Positions 22,633 to 23,150 of a stretch of DNA of 23,150 nucleotides are shown here, piece after piece. Under the pieces are notes generated by a model. It was not told where the DNA came from. It saw nothing but the letters and a program-made list of their open reading frames with translations, and searched no databases. A program made the position numbers and the translations under genes. The DNA is from Saccoglossus kowalevskii (taxonomy: Eukaryota; Hemichordata; Enteropneusta; Harrimaniidae): contig NW_003125889.1 of assembly GCF_000003605.2 (NCBI RefSeq), forward strand, positions 200,297 through 223,446, in the 5' to 3' direction. Each line of letters begins with the position of its first letter. Positions within the stretch are counted from its first letter, which is position 1.

Positions 22633-22645
22633 TTCTAGAACATTC
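22633..22645 (-). promoter_or_regulatory. Heat shock element, distal
   Basis: The plus strand reads TTCTAGAACATTC, again a perfect TTCnnGAAnnTTC; the minus strand reads GAATGTTCTAGAA. It starts 92 bp from the proximal site and 38 bp inside the start of the LTR. The two sites share their central TTCTAGAA and differ only in the AC/TG spacer order. Confidence 0.6.
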
Positions 22646-22683
22646 TCAGTCACACGGAAGTGGTAAACAAGTCGTATGCGACA

Positions 22684-22699
22684 TGCCTCCCCTCTCAAG
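22684..22699 (-). promoter_or_regulatory. Polypurine tract of the retrotransposon
   Basis: The minus strand reads CTTGAGAGGGGAGGCA, ending immediately before the LTR start TGTCGC. The purine core GAGAGGGGAGG is what an RNase-H-resistant plus-strand primer looks like, and its position fixes both the LTR boundary and the element's orientation. Confidence 0.7.
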
Positions 22700-22897
22700 A
22701 ATATTATAACATATAATATTACATGACTAGCAACGACGTTAATAATACGAATACGATAACAATTTCAAATAAAACAACAATACAATATATCAAATCGAAC
22801 TGAGTACATCAATTCGAAAATCACATACAGTAGAATATAATAAAATATGAAATATAGTCATAAACGAATAACATTCCACCATACCGCTCAAAGTTCC
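22700..22897 (-). other. Non-coding spacer between pol end and polypurine tract
   Basis: About 200 bp, AT-rich and with stops in all minus-strand frames. There is no integrase zinc finger (HHCC) or catalytic core, which in standard Ty3/gypsy elements would follow RNase H and occupy well over 1 kb. Confidence 0.6.
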
Positions 22898-23150
22898 TCA
22901 GTCCACCAATCCACTCAAGCAGTCCGCCACCACATTGTCCCGTCCAGGAATATCTTCAACACGACAACTATATCCCCGCAGAGTCATCGCCCATCCCATC
23001 ACTCGGTCATTTGCAAACTTGGCTTTATCCAGGCAAGACAATGGCCCATGATCCGTCTGCAAAACGAACTCCACACCGGCCAAACATAGGCGAAATTCAT
23101 TCACGCCCCACACATGGCTAACATTCCCCCTCCACAGTTGAATACTTCCC
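22898..23150 (-). pseudogene. pol: Ty3/gypsy RNase H domain, C-terminal end of pol, partial and frame-broken
   Basis: This is the RNase H that removes RNA from the RNA:DNA hybrid during reverse transcription. The minus strand encodes WGVNEFRL, FVLQTDHGPLSCLDKAKF, NDRVMGWAMTLRGYS and IPGRDNVVADCLSG, the classic order of conserved blocks; the Asp of TDH and the Asp of VADCLS are the expected active-site residues. The frame stops at 22898-22900, five residues after VADCLS. Upstream, between about 23117 and 23130, the next conserved block (a YSTVEGEC-like motif) lies in a different frame, which suggests two separate one-base losses, so this copy is probably dead. The domain runs off the right edge; reverse transcriptase should lie beyond it. 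Confidence 0.88.

Larger units (their letters stand above)
22243..22683 (-). mobile_element. LTR (3' LTR) of a Ty3/gypsy-type retrotransposon
   Basis: Read on the minus strand, the segment starts TGTCGCATACGACTTG directly after a polypurine tract and ends AACCATCACA, giving TG...CA termini and a length of about 440 bp. The left edge could be 22243 or 22245. TATA-like motifs lie mid-LTR (minus-strand TATTTATAG near 22494-22486 and TATATATTCAG near 22475-22465), defining an upstream U3 of about 190 bp. The U3 holds two perfect heat shock elements and TTCTATTACC-like short repeats. The other LTR and the target-site duplication would lie beyond the right edge, so LTR identity cannot be tested here. 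Confidence 0.72.

Overview
The window looks like intergenic or intronic DNA from an animal nuclear genome. It is strongly AT-rich, has almost no long open frames and is full of repeats: microsatellites, a TTAA-flanked inverted-repeat element, tRNA-derived sequence, a Ty3-type LTR retrotransposon end and a broken multicopy gene. A marine invertebrate, perhaps a mollusc, fits the style of the repeats, but nothing here fixes the taxon. I find no intact protein-coding gene and no bacterial features (no operons, ribosome binding sites or CRISPR).

Left part (1-5644). A 313-bp miniature inverted-repeat element (654-966) is followed by an old, degenerate tandem-like repeat block (about 1345-2235) that ends in a GC/CA/poly-C microsatellite (2249-2341). 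The rest is unassigned, apart from a weak TATA-plus-splice-donor candidate (4508-4602) and an (AT)12 tract.

Middle part (5645-14053). This is a large direct tandem duplication. Copy 1 spans 5645-10328 and copy 2 spans 10329-14053. Long blocks are nearly identical, separated by sharp indels that shortened copy 2 by about 0.96 kb. Each copy holds a relic of the same inverted-repeat element and a decayed tRNA-like segment on the minus strand. Copy 2 also expanded a 42-bp minisatellite. A third, much older partial copy of the right half lies at about 16030-17240, where the tRNA-like promoter boxes are best preserved.

Right part (17241-23150). After a featureless stretch there is a weak exon-like segment (20774-20995). 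Next comes a pseudogene fragment of a multicopy invertebrate protein family of unknown function (21624-22216). The window ends with the 3' end of a minus-strand Ty3/gypsy retrotransposon: RNase H domain (22898-23150), polypurine tract (22684-22699) and LTR (22243-22683). Two points stand out. The LTR carries two perfect three-unit heat shock elements upstream of its TATA box. The RNase H frame ends only about 200 bp from the polypurine tract, leaving no room for an integrase, as expected for Gmr1-type elements whose integrase precedes reverse transcriptase, or for an internally deleted copy.
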